Origin: Candidatus Bathyarchaeota archaeon
Lineage (GTDB): Archaea; Thermoproteota; Bathyarchaeia; TCS64
Assembly (NCBI GenBank): GCA_030608725.1
Contig: JAUWDP010000093.1
Location: 1-5,563 of the forward strand
DNA length: 5,563 nt
Direction: 5' to 3'
Position 1 is the first letter of the stretch. Every line of letters starts with the position of its first letter. This document shows positions 1 through 5,563 of this stretch, in pieces. The position numbers and the translations under genes are program-made. The notes under the pieces were generated by a model. That model did no database searches and had not been told where the DNA came from. It saw only the letters and a program-made list of their open reading frames with translations.

Positions 1-2
1 CC

Positions 3-128
3 TGGGCTCGCCTCGACGAGCTTGAGCGGATGAACGTCCCCTCCGGCACGAGGCGTTTCATCGAGAGGGTCGCCCGCGAGGAGGGCCTCTTGGAGAGGTC
101 TTTTATTTTCCCAGAAGCCCCAGAGTAA
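3..128 (+). CDS. C-terminal end of an unidentified protein (partial)
   Basis: An open frame enters from the left edge and ends at TAA 126-128, giving 41 residues. The tail is rich in charged residues (many Glu and Arg), probably helical, and ends in a short hydrophobic patch followed by proline and acid residues (FIFPEAPE). I do not recognise the family: too little is present, and no motif, metal site or membrane segment can be seen. It is judged real because its codon use (AGG, GAG, CTC) matches the genes downstream and because its stop lies 5 bases before the ribosome-binding site of the next gene, as expected for an upstream member of the same operon. Its function may relate to the hydantoinase-family pair that follows, but that is only inference from position. 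Confidence 0.7.
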   Translation, partial: WARLDELERMNVPSGTRRFIERVAREEGLLERSFIFPEAPE

Positions 129-133
129 GTTAC

Positions 134-139
134 AGGAGG
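134..139 (+). promoter_or_regulatory. Ribosome-binding site of the hydantoinase A subunit gene
   Basis: AGGAGG is a full match to the anti-Shine-Dalgarno end of 16S rRNA. It sits in the 19-base gap after the upstream stop codon, with 8 bases between its last G and the ACG at 148. The same AGGAGG with the same 8-base spacing precedes the GTG start of the B subunit gene. This matching geometry is the main reason for placing the start at the unusual ACG rather than at the ATG at 322. Confidence 0.75.
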
Positions 140-147
140 ACTCGGTC

Positions 148-2226
148 ACGTACAGGGTCAGCGTAGACGTCGGCGGGACTTTCACCGATCTCGTCGCATT
201 CGACGAGGAGACCGGGGAGCTCCTCAACATCAAGGGCCCCTCGACCCCCAGGAACCTCGAGAGGGGCGTCGTCGACGCCTTCGGCCTGTTCCTGGAGGGG
301 AGGGAGCCCGGTTCCGTCGGCATGGTGGGCCACGCTACGACCATCGCCACCAACGCCCTGTTCGGCCAGGTTGACCTGGAGCTCCCCACGACGGCCTTGA
401 TAACCACGAGGGGGTTTAGGGACGTGGTGGAGATCGGGCGCCAGAGGCGGGCTGAGGTGTACAACCTGTTCTTCGAGCGTCCGCCCATGCTGGTTGAGCG
501 CCGCCACAGGTACGAGGTCGAGGAGAGGGTGGACCACGAGGGGCAAGTCCTAGTCCCCCTGAACCGTGAGGAGCTCGACGGAGCCATTGACGAGATCGAG
601 AGAGCCGGCATCGAATCCATTTCAATAGGTCTCATCAACTCGTACGCCAACCCCGTCCACGAAGAGGAGATCGAGAAAAAGGTGAGGGAGCGCCTGCCGG
701 ACGCCTACGTCTCGTCCTCCAGCGCGGTCTCAATGGGATACAGGGAGTACGAGCGCTTTAGCACGGCCGTGGTCAACGCAGCGCTGATCCCCATAATCCA
801 CAGCTACGTCTCCAGGCTGTCCGTCGACCTCAGGGGATTGGGAGTGGAGGCCCCTCTCTACGTTATGCAGTCCAACGGGGGGATGGCCGACGCCGGCGTC
901 GTGGCAGGGAAGCCTGTGACCATCGTCGAGTCTGGGCCGGCCTCGGGGGTGATCGCGGCCTCTTGGCTCGGGGAGATGATGGGGGTCAGGGATGTCATCA
1001 GCTTCGACATGGGAGGCACCACCGCCAAGGCTGGAACCGTGAGGGGGCGCGTCCCTGAGGTGGTGCCGGAGTACGAGGTCGCGGGGAAGGTCCACATGGG
1101 CCGGCTGCTGAAGGGGAGCGGATACCCCGTCAGGTTCCCCTTCATAGACCTTGCAGAGTGCAGCGCGGGGGGAGGCACCATCGCCTGGGTAGATGAGGGG
1201 GGAGCCCTCCAGGTGGGGCCGACCAGTGCGGGTGCGGACCCTGGGCCCGCCTGCTATGGGAAGAAGGGCACTGAGCCCACGATCACGGATGCCAACATGG
1301 CGCTGGGCAGGTTGAACCCCGAGGGCCTCCTGGACGGCGGGATGAAGGTCTACCCGCGGCTGGCCCGGGTCGCGCTGAGCAGGGTGGGCAGGGAGCTGGA
1401 CATGGGCGTCGAGGAGGCCGCCGCAAGCATCGTCAGGATAGCCAACTCCGTGATGTCCAAGATACTCCACATCGTCTCCGTGGAGAGGGGGTTCGACCCC
1501 CGAAAGTTCGCACTGGTCGCCTTCGGTGGAGCCGGACCGATGCACGCCTGCGCACTGTCCGAGGCGCTCAGCGTCGGTGAGATAATCGTCCCTCCGAATC
1601 CCGGGATGTTCTCAGCATTCGGGCTCCTCACTGCCGACCTTTTCCACGACTACGCCAGGTCCGTCGTGGTCAATGCCTCAGATCTGGATGCAATTGAGGC
1701 CGATGAGCTATTCCATGAGATGGAGGAGGAGGGGAGGACCACCCTTGAAGCCGAGGGCGTTGAGCCCCATGCCATGGGCTTCCAGAGGCAGATGGACCTG
1801 AGGTACATGGGTCAGTCCTACGAGCTCACGGTTGACGTGCCCTCCGACGGAGGGGGGCTCAGTGATTGCGTCGAGGCCTTCCACCTGAGGCATGAGGAGA
1901 TCTACGGCTACTCGGCTCCCAAAGAATCCGTGGAGGTGATCAACCTCAGGTTGAGAGCAGTAGGTAAGACCCCCAAGCCAAGCTTGGCGGAAATGGAACC
2001 GGGTTTGGGTAAGCCATCACCGTTAATTCGTCGCCTTGCTTACTTCGAGGGTCCCGACTCGTGGGTCGAGACTCCTATGTACCGTAGGAGCACCCTTGGT
2101 TCAGGGGTTGTACTTGAGGGACCGGTCATCATAGAACAGTATGACTCCACGACGGTAGTCTACCCTGAATGGGATGTCTCTGTCGATGGATTCGGTGTAA
2201 TGCGGTTGAGGAGGGGTGCGCGGTGA
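148..2226 (+). CDS. hyuA: Hydantoinase/5-oxoprolinase family, subunit A (HyuA-like)
   Basis: ATP-dependent subunit of a two-subunit cytoplasmic enzyme of the hydantoinase/oxoprolinase family, whose members hydrolyse 5-oxoproline or N-methylhydantoin or carboxylate ketones using ATP. Read from ACG 148 it has 692 residues, normal for the family. The N-terminal domain (about 3-180) opens with the actin-like phosphate motif DVGGTFTD (residues 7-14), followed by GHATTIATNAL near 61. The central domain has the second phosphate motif DMGGTTAK (287-294), SAGGGT (339-344), ADPGPACYG (363-371) and FGGAGPMH (459-466). A C-terminal domain follows to the end. No signal peptide or membrane segment is seen. 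The frame has no ATG, GTG or TTG between the stop at 31-33 and ATG 322. Starting at 322 would delete the first 58 residues including DVGGTFTD, so ACG (or an ATG misread as ACG) is preferred. The stop overlaps the start of hyuB. The family call is secure; the substrate is not determined. A 5-oxoprolinase role is plausible given the GGT-like gene nearby. Confidence 0.93.
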   Translation, partial: TYRVSVDVGGTFTDLVAFDEETGELLNIKGPSTPRNLERGVVDAFGLFLEGREPGSVGMVGHATTIATNALFGQVDLELPTTALITTRGFRDVVEIGRQRRAEVYNLFFERPPMLVERRHRYEVEERVDHEGQVLVPLNREELDGAIDEIERAGIESISIGLINSYANPVHEEEIEKKVRERLPDAYVSSSSAVSMGYREYERFSTAVVNAALIPIIHSYVSRLSVDLRGLGVEAPLYVMQSNGGMADAGVVAGKPVTIVESGPASGVIAASWLGEMMGVRDVISFDMGGTTAKAGTVRGRVPEVVPEYEVAGKVHMGRLLKGSGYPVRFPFIDLAECSAGGGTIAWVDEGGALQVGPTSAGADPGPACYGKKGTEPTITDANMALGRLNPEGLLDGGMKVYPRLARVALSRVGRELDMGVEEAAASIVRIANSVMSKILHIVSVERGFDPRKFALVAFGGAGPMHACALSEALSVGEIIVPPNPGMFSAFGLLTADLFHDYARSVVVNASDLDAIEADELFHEMEEEGRTTLEAEGVEPHAMGFQRQMDLRYMGQSYELTVDVPSDGGGLSDCVEAFHLRHEEIYGYSAPKESVEVINLRLRAVGKTPKPSLAEMEPGLGKPSPLIRRLAYFEGPDSWVETPMYRRSTLGSGVVLEGPVIIEQYDSTTVVYPEWDVSVDGFGVMRLRRGAR
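2208..2214 (+). promoter_or_regulatory. Ribosome-binding site of the hydantoinase B subunit gene
   Basis: GAGGAGG lies inside the end of the A subunit gene, 8 bases before GTG 2223. It fixes the B subunit start at 2223 rather than at the upstream in-frame ATG 2169, which lies well within hyuA, has no such site and would add 18 residues unlike the family N-terminus. Confidence 0.8.
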
Positions 2227-3944
2227 ACGTGGACGCGACGACCGTCGAGGTCATCAAGGGCGCCCTCATCTACGCAGCTGAGGAGATGGGCATCGCCCTC
2301 AGGAAGTCGGCCTACTCCCCGAACATCAAGGAGAGGATGGACCACAGCTGCGCCCTCTTCGACCGAGAGCGCAGGCTCATCGCCCAGGCGGAGCACATAC
2401 CGGTCCACCTCGGCTCCATGGCCCTCGCTGTCAGGGAGGGCCTTAGCAGGTACCCCGGGGAGCTGGAGAAGGGGGACATGCTCCTCCTCAACGACCCCTA
2501 CATCAGCGGCACCCACCTCCCCGATCTCACCCTAATCGCGCCCGTCTTCCACGAGGGGGCGGTCATAGGCTACGCGGCCAACAAGGCCCACCACACGGAC
2601 GTTGGCGGCAAGGCACCTGGGAGCATCGCCGGGGACTCGACGGAGCTCTACCAGGAGGGGCTCATCATCCCCCCCGTGAAGTTCATACGCGGAGGGGAGA
2701 TCGACGAAGACCTCGCCAGCCTGATCCAGAGCAACGTACGGACCCCGGAGACCCAGATGGGGGACCTCCGGGCCCAGATAGCGGCCAACAACACTGGGTC
2801 GAGGAGGCTCCTGGAGCTCGTCGACGAGTACGGCGTTGAGCTATTGGAGTCCTCCATGGCGGCCATCATGGACTACTCCGAGCGGCGGATGAGGGCTGAG
2901 ATCGGTGCGCTGGCTGATGGCGTCTACGAGGCCATGGACTGGATGGAGGACACCGGCTCAGGGAGCGAGCCAGCAGAGATAACCGTGAAGATAGAGGTCA
3001 AGGGAGAAGAGATCTCATTCGACTACAAAGGGACGTCGCCTCAGGTGGAAGGTCCCGTGAACGCCCCCCTCGGCGTCACCATAGCCGGCATCTACTACAC
3101 ACTCATCTCCATCACGGATCCAACGATCCCCGTCAACGACGGATGCTTCCGACCCATCTCCCTCCACATCCCAGAGGGCTGCATGATGAACCCACGGAGG
3201 CCCGCCCCGGTGGCTGGGGGGAACGTGGAGACCAGCCAGAGGAACGTCGACGTCCTCCTCAAGGCACTCTCGGAGGCCGCGCCGGACAGGGTGCCCGCCG
3301 CCGGCCCGGGCACGATGAGCAACATCAGCCTGGGGGGGCTGAGGGAGGACAGCTCTCCCTGGACCTTCTACGAGACGGTAGGCGGTGGGAGCGGGGGGCG
3401 CCCGGCCTCGGACGGTGTCGACGGGGTCCACGTCAACATGACCAACACCATGAACACCCCCATCGAGGCCATGGAGGCATACCTCCCCCTCAGATTCGTG
3501 GCCTACAGCCTCAGGCCTGACACGGGGGGGCCCGGGGAGTGGAGGGGAGGCTGCGGGATAGAGAGGAGCTGGACCCTGACCGGTCCGAGGGCAACCCTCT
3601 CGATACTGGCGGAGAGGGTGAAGATCCCCCCCTGGGGGCTCAGAGGAGGGGGGAGCGGCGCCCTGGGCGAGTACATCCTTGAAAGAGCCGACGGGAGCAC
3701 GGAGCGCCTCCCCTCTAAATGCACGATCCCGCTCAGGAGAGGCGAGACACTGCACATCAGGACACCTGGAGGCGGGGGATACGGAGATCCCTTCGCGCGG
3801 AGACCGGAACATGTGCTCCGCGATGTACGCAACGGGCTCGTGGGCATCGAGTCCGCGAAGGAGGACTATGGAGTGATCATCGACACAGGGAGCCTTGAGG
3901 TCCTGGTTTTGGAGACCGAGGAATATCGAGGTAGCCGAAAGTAG
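2223..3944 (+). CDS. hyuB: Hydantoinase/5-oxoprolinase family, subunit B (HyuB-like)
   Basis: Second subunit of the enzyme formed with the upstream HyuA-like protein. In fused eukaryotic 5-oxoprolinases the two are one chain. Starting at GTG 2223 it has 573 residues, the usual size. Family landmarks run in order: the N-terminal TVEVIKGAL helix and SAYSPNIKERMDHSCALFD; HLGSM; NDPYISGTHLPDL (from residue 90); ANKAHHTDVGG; the GLIIPPVK stretch; VNDGCFRP; GNVETSQR (333-340); GGGSGGRP; the MTNTMNTPIEAME stretch; PPWGLRGG; and TPGGGGYGDP (514-523) near the C-terminus. None of the highly conserved stretches is broken, so the protein looks functional. It is cytoplasmic with no signal peptide. The start overlaps the hyuA stop by 4 bases (GTGA), so translation is probably coupled, giving equal amounts of both subunits. 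A second in-frame GTG at 2229 is possible but is closer to the ribosome-binding site. The substrate cannot be fixed: 5-oxoproline, hydantoin derivatives and ketones are all handled by close relatives. Confidence 0.95.
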   Translation: MNVDATTVEVIKGALIYAAEEMGIALRKSAYSPNIKERMDHSCALFDRERRLIAQAEHIPVHLGSMALAVREGLSRYPGELEKGDMLLLNDPYISGTHLPDLTLIAPVFHEGAVIGYAANKAHHTDVGGKAPGSIAGDSTELYQEGLIIPPVKFIRGGEIDEDLASLIQSNVRTPETQMGDLRAQIAANNTGSRRLLELVDEYGVELLESSMAAIMDYSERRMRAEIGALADGVYEAMDWMEDTGSGSEPAEITVKIEVKGEEISFDYKGTSPQVEGPVNAPLGVTIAGIYYTLISITDPTIPVNDGCFRPISLHIPEGCMMNPRRPAPVAGGNVETSQRNVDVLLKALSEAAPDRVPAAGPGTMSNISLGGLREDSSPWTFYETVGGGSGGRPASDGVDGVHVNMTNTMNTPIEAMEAYLPLRFVAYSLRPDTGGPGEWRGGCGIERSWTLTGPRATLSILAERVKIPPWGLRGGGSGALGEYILERADGSTERLPSKCTIPLRRGETLHIRTPGGGGYGDPFARRPEHVLRDVRNGLVGIESAKEDYGVIIDTGSLEVLVLETEEYRGSRK

Positions 3945-3949
3945 AGCCA

Positions 3950-3964
3950 TCATCGTTGCGATGA
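3950..3964 (+). terminator. Possible terminator hairpin after hyuB
   Basis: TCATCG and CGATGA form a perfect 6-base stem around a 3-base loop (TTG), starting 5 bases after the hyuB stop. A pyrimidine-rich stretch with T runs (3972-3985) follows about 8 bases later. This fits a weak intrinsic terminator or a T-tract terminator closing the hyu operon. The stem is short and only moderately G+C-rich, and the T-rich stretch doubles as a candidate promoter element for the next gene, so the call is tentative. Confidence 0.3.
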
Positions 3965-3980
3965 GTAAAGCCTATTTCTT
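3965..3980 (+). promoter_or_regulatory. Putative archaeal promoter (BRE plus TATA-like) of the pyrophosphatase gene
   Basis: A purine run (GTAAAG, 3965-3970), resembling a TFB-recognition element, is followed by an A+T-rich CTATTTCTT block (3972-3980). The block centre lies about 29 bases before ATG 4005. In archaea that places the transcript start at or just before the start codon, i.e. a leaderless message, which agrees with the absence of any Shine-Dalgarno site before 4005. The TATA match is weak, so this is inference from spacing and composition. Confidence 0.35.
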
Positions 3981-4004
3981 TCCCCTGAGCACTCTAGACA
4001 TGAC

Positions 4005-4532
4005 ATGGCTGACCTGTGGCGTGACTTCGAATCCGGCCCCGACCCCCCTGAGGAGGTCTATGTGGTCATCGAGATGACCCGGGGGAGCAGGAACAAGTAC
4101 GAGTACGACGCCCGGAACGGGGTGTTCAGGCTCAATAGGGTGCTCTACACGTACTTCCCGTGCGATTACGGGTTCATCCCGCGGACCCTGGATGACGACG
4201 GGGACCCCCTCGACGCGGTCCTGCTCATCAACGAGCCGACTTTCACCGGATGCGTGACGGTGGCCCGGCCGGTGGCCAATATCAAGATGATCGACGGGGA
4301 CGCCATGGACGACAAGATAGTCACCGTCTCCACGACCGACCCTTTCTATCGGCACATCAGGTCCCTGGATGACATCCCGTCCTCCCTGGTCCGAGAGCTG
4401 ACCTACTTCTTCGAGAACTATAAGAGGGCCGAGGATAAGACGACCAAAGTCGAGAGGTGGGACGACTCGGATGAGGCGAAGAAGATCATCGAGTGGTCCA
4501 TGGACTACTACAAGAAGAACGCCGAAACGTAG
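4005..4532 (+). CDS. ppa: Inorganic pyrophosphatase, family I
   Basis: Cytoplasmic Mg-dependent enzyme hydrolysing pyrophosphate to two phosphates, pulling biosynthetic reactions forward. The 175 residues match the usual length of prokaryotic family I enzymes. The signature DGDPLDA (residues 65-71) is intact. By comparison with the known E. coli enzyme, its catalytic and metal ligands are present: E23, K31, E33, R45, Y55, D65, D67, D70, D97, D102, K104, Y139 and K140. Two departures are seen. The loop between R45 and FPCDYG is two residues shorter than usual, and the Tyr normally preceding the Pro is Phe51. ATG 4005 is the first start in frame after the stop at 3966-3968. It has no ribosome-binding site and is probably leaderless. 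The gene follows hyuB by 60 bases and probably has its own promoter. HyuAB-type 5-oxoprolinases are not known to release pyrophosphate, so a direct pathway link is not implied. Confidence 0.95.
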   Translation: MADLWRDFESGPDPPEEVYVVIEMTRGSRNKYEYDARNGVFRLNRVLYTYFPCDYGFIPRTLDDDGDPLDAVLLINEPTFTGCVTVARPVANIKMIDGDAMDDKIVTVSTTDPFYRHIRSLDDIPSSLVRELTYFFENYKRAEDKTTKVERWDDSDEAKKIIEWSMDYYKKNAET

Positions 4533-4554
4533 AGCCCATCTTCTATCCCAAGTG

Positions 4555-4566
4555 TTTTAGATAAAA
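4555..4566 (+). promoter_or_regulatory. Putative archaeal TATA-box promoter of the GGT-like gene
   Basis: TTTTAGATAAAA is the most A+T-rich stretch in this G+C-rich window. It lies in the 62-base gap between the pyrophosphatase stop and the next gene. Its centre is about 34 bases before GTG 4595, which would start transcription a few bases upstream of that codon, fitting a nearly leaderless message. There is no Shine-Dalgarno site before 4595. Confidence 0.45.
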
Positions 4567-4567
4567 A

Positions 4568-4586
4568 TGGATCCACCTCCAATGGA
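4568..4586 (+). repeat. Palindrome pair between the TATA-like box and the GGT-like gene
   Basis: TGGATCCA (4568-4575) is a perfect 8-base palindrome. TCCAATGGA (4578-4586) is a second inverted repeat of the same TCCA/TGGA half-sites around a central A. The motif ATGGA recurs 15 bases apart (4567 and 4582). Their place just downstream of the TATA-like element is where an archaeal repressor would block transcription, so they are a candidate operator. Short palindromes also arise by chance. Confidence 0.25.
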
Positions 4587-4594
4587 CACTCTAG

Positions 4595-5563
4595 GTGTGC
4601 ACGTTGGGTGAGAGAAAGGATCTTAAATTCGAGACCGTGAAACGCGAGGTCGTCGCAAGTAAAGGCGTTGTCGCCACGAACAACCCCCTGGGGAGCGCTG
4701 CGGGGGTCGAGATGCTGGCCCGAGGGGGGAACGCCTTTGACGCCGCAGTGGCCTCCCTCTTCGCCCTCACCGTCGCCGAGCCCATGATGGTGAGCATGTT
4801 CGGCGCCGGCTTCTTCGTCTTCAGGGACGGGAGCACCGGGAAGGTGGAGACCATCGACAATTACGCCGTCGCCCCCGGGGCGTCCACGGAGGACATGTAC
4901 ACCATCGTCAAGGGAAGGAAGCCAGGGCAGCCCCTCTTCCTGACCGAAGGGAGAAAGAACGCCATCGGCCACCTAGCCGTCGGCGTCCCGGGCAACCTCA
5001 AGGCCTGGGAGCACGTCGCAGAGAAGTATGGCCGACTAACCATGAGGGAGCTGATCTCCCCCGCCGTCAGGCTCGCGAGGGAGGGATACCGGGCGACTAA
5101 ATTTCTAGCATACATCGTGCAGAACCACAAATCCGACCTCGAGAGCTTCCCCTCCTCTAGGGAGATATACCTGCCCCAAGGGGAGCCACTGAAGCCCGGC
5201 TCCAAAGTGGTCATGGGAGACTACGCCGAGACCCTGGAGAAGGTCGCGAAGCACGGCTCAGATTACCTTTACCACGGTGATCTCGGGAGAGCCGTCGTCG
5301 AGGAGATGGAGGCCAACGGGGGGCTAATCACCATGGAAGACCTGGAAGGGTATGCGCTCATCCCGAGGGAGCCCGTCACCGGGACCTACAGGGGTGAATA
5401 CGAGGTCTACGCGATGCCCCCGGGGAGCAGCGGCGGCACCCACATAATCCAGATGCTTAACATGCTGGAACGCTTCGACGTCGGGTCCATGGGCTTCGGC
5501 ACGGTGGAGTATCTCCACATCGCGGCCGAGGTCCTCAAGATCGCCTTCGCCGACCGTCAGAGG
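4595..5563 (+). CDS. Gamma-glutamyltransferase-like Ntn hydrolase, N-terminal part (partial, runs off the right edge)
   Basis: N-terminal 323 codons of a GGT-family protein, a group that self-cleaves at an internal Thr and hydrolyses or transfers amide-linked acyl groups. Family landmarks are KGVVATNNP (residues 23-31), ARGGNAFDAAVA (42-53), GVPGNLKAWE, PAVRLAREGY, NGGLITMEDLEGY, the MPPGSSGGTH stretch (PPGSSGGTH at 275-283) and ADR (319-321). The part with the catalytic Thr lies beyond the window. Two active-site departures are seen. The Arg that binds the gamma-glutamyl carboxylate (R114 in E. coli, in IDFREMAP) is replaced: the segment reads IDNYAVAP, with Y90 at that place. The usual glycine-rich GGGGF turn reads FGAGF. 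The substrate may therefore not be a gamma-glutamyl compound. No signal peptide is visible, unlike periplasmic E. coli GGT, so the protein is probably cytoplasmic. The start is uncertain: GTG 4595 fits the TATA spacing, while TTG 4604 and GTG 4637 are alternatives. It lies 62 bases after the pyrophosphatase gene. Confidence 0.88.
   Translation, partial: MCTLGERKDLKFETVKREVVASKGVVATNNPLGSAAGVEMLARGGNAFDAAVASLFALTVAEPMMVSMFGAGFFVFRDGSTGKVETIDNYAVAPGASTEDMYTIVKGRKPGQPLFLTEGRKNAIGHLAVGVPGNLKAWEHVAEKYGRLTMRELISPAVRLAREGYRATKFLAYIVQNHKSDLESFPSSREIYLPQGEPLKPGSKVVMGDYAETLEKVAKHGSDYLYHGDLGRAVVEEMEANGGLITMEDLEGYALIPREPVTGTYRGEYEVYAMPPGSSGGTHIIQMLNMLERFDVGSMGFGTVEYLHIAAEVLKIAFADRQR

Noticed and set aside
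730..1545. Long reverse-strand open frame inside hyuA
   Set aside because: It lies wholly antisense to strongly conserved hyuA domains, has low-complexity Pro/Gly/His/Arg-rich composition and no recognisable domain. It is a by-product of high G+C.
322..2226. ATG 322 as the start of the hydantoinase A subunit
   Set aside because: It would drop the DVGGTFTD nucleotide-binding motif that is clearly encoded in frame just upstream, and it lacks a ribosome-binding site; ACG 148 has an ideal one.
3380..3410. G-rich run in hyuB considered as a G-quadruplex or regulatory structure
   Set aside because: It encodes the conserved glycine-rich GGGSGGRP motif, so the guanine runs follow from glycine codons.
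3015..3953. Reverse-strand open frame of 312 codons opposite hyuB
   Set aside because: It is antisense to conserved hyuB motifs, and its Pro/Arg/Gly-rich composition with no family features indicates a shadow of the real gene.
3895..4077. Small forward frame bridging hyuB and ppa
   Set aside because: It overlaps both real genes in another frame, has no ribosome-binding site and no family resemblance.
4567..4611. 14-codon mini-ORF (ATG 4567 to TGA 4609-4611) overlapping the start of the GGT-like gene, possibly an upstream regulatory ORF or the true start followed by a frameshift
   Set aside because: It has no ribosome-binding site, begins within the probable TATA/spacer region upstream of the likely transcript start, and the GGT-like frame has its own plausible GTG start, so no frameshift is needed.
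4508..4972. Reverse-strand open frame opposite the GGT-like gene
   Set aside because: It is antisense to a segment with clear GGT-family conservation and has no domain of its own.

Overview
The window (about 60% G+C or above) carries five genes, all on the + strand, and every one is coding-dense with very short gaps. The organism is most likely an archaeon, possibly a mesophilic or uncultured Thermoproteota-type lineage. The evidence is a G+C-rich genome that still prefers AGG for arginine (5 of the 7 arginines in the first 100 codons of hyuB) and uses ATA for isoleucine freely, plus a compact PPase of archaeal style. Genes inside the operon have strong Shine-Dalgarno sites, whereas the genes behind their own putative TATA boxes have none and look leaderless. 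A bacterium with similar codon habits (for example a Synergistota member) cannot be excluded from sequence alone.

Layout. Positions 3-128 hold the last 41 codons of an unrecognised gene. After a 19-base gap comes a hydantoinase/5-oxoprolinase-family pair: subunit A (148-2226) and subunit B (2223-3944), which share a 4-base GTGA stop/start overlap and are surely co-translated. The A subunit has no ATG, GTG or TTG that would keep its essential N-terminal motif. An ACG with a perfect AGGAGG site 8 bases upstream is the best start. A 60-base gap with a small hairpin and a weak TATA-like element precedes a family I inorganic pyrophosphatase (4005-4532). A 62-base gap with a clearer TATA-like element leads to a gamma-glutamyltransferase-like Ntn hydrolase (4595 to the window end), cut off before its catalytic threonine.

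How they may work together. The HyuAB family hydrolyses cyclic amides (5-oxoproline, hydantoins) or carboxylates ketones at the cost of ATP. GGT-family enzymes hydrolyse amides, classically gamma-glutamyl bonds. Their proximity suggests an amide, gamma-glutamyl or oxoproline catabolic locus. However, the GGT-like protein lacks the arginine that grips the gamma-glutamyl carboxylate, so its substrate is probably something else. The pyrophosphatase is most simply a housekeeping neighbour. No mobile elements, CRISPR arrays, tRNA or rRNA genes were seen, and no unmistakably new system is present. The main points of interest are the non-AUG start, the altered GGT active site, and the shortened active-site loop in the pyrophosphatase.
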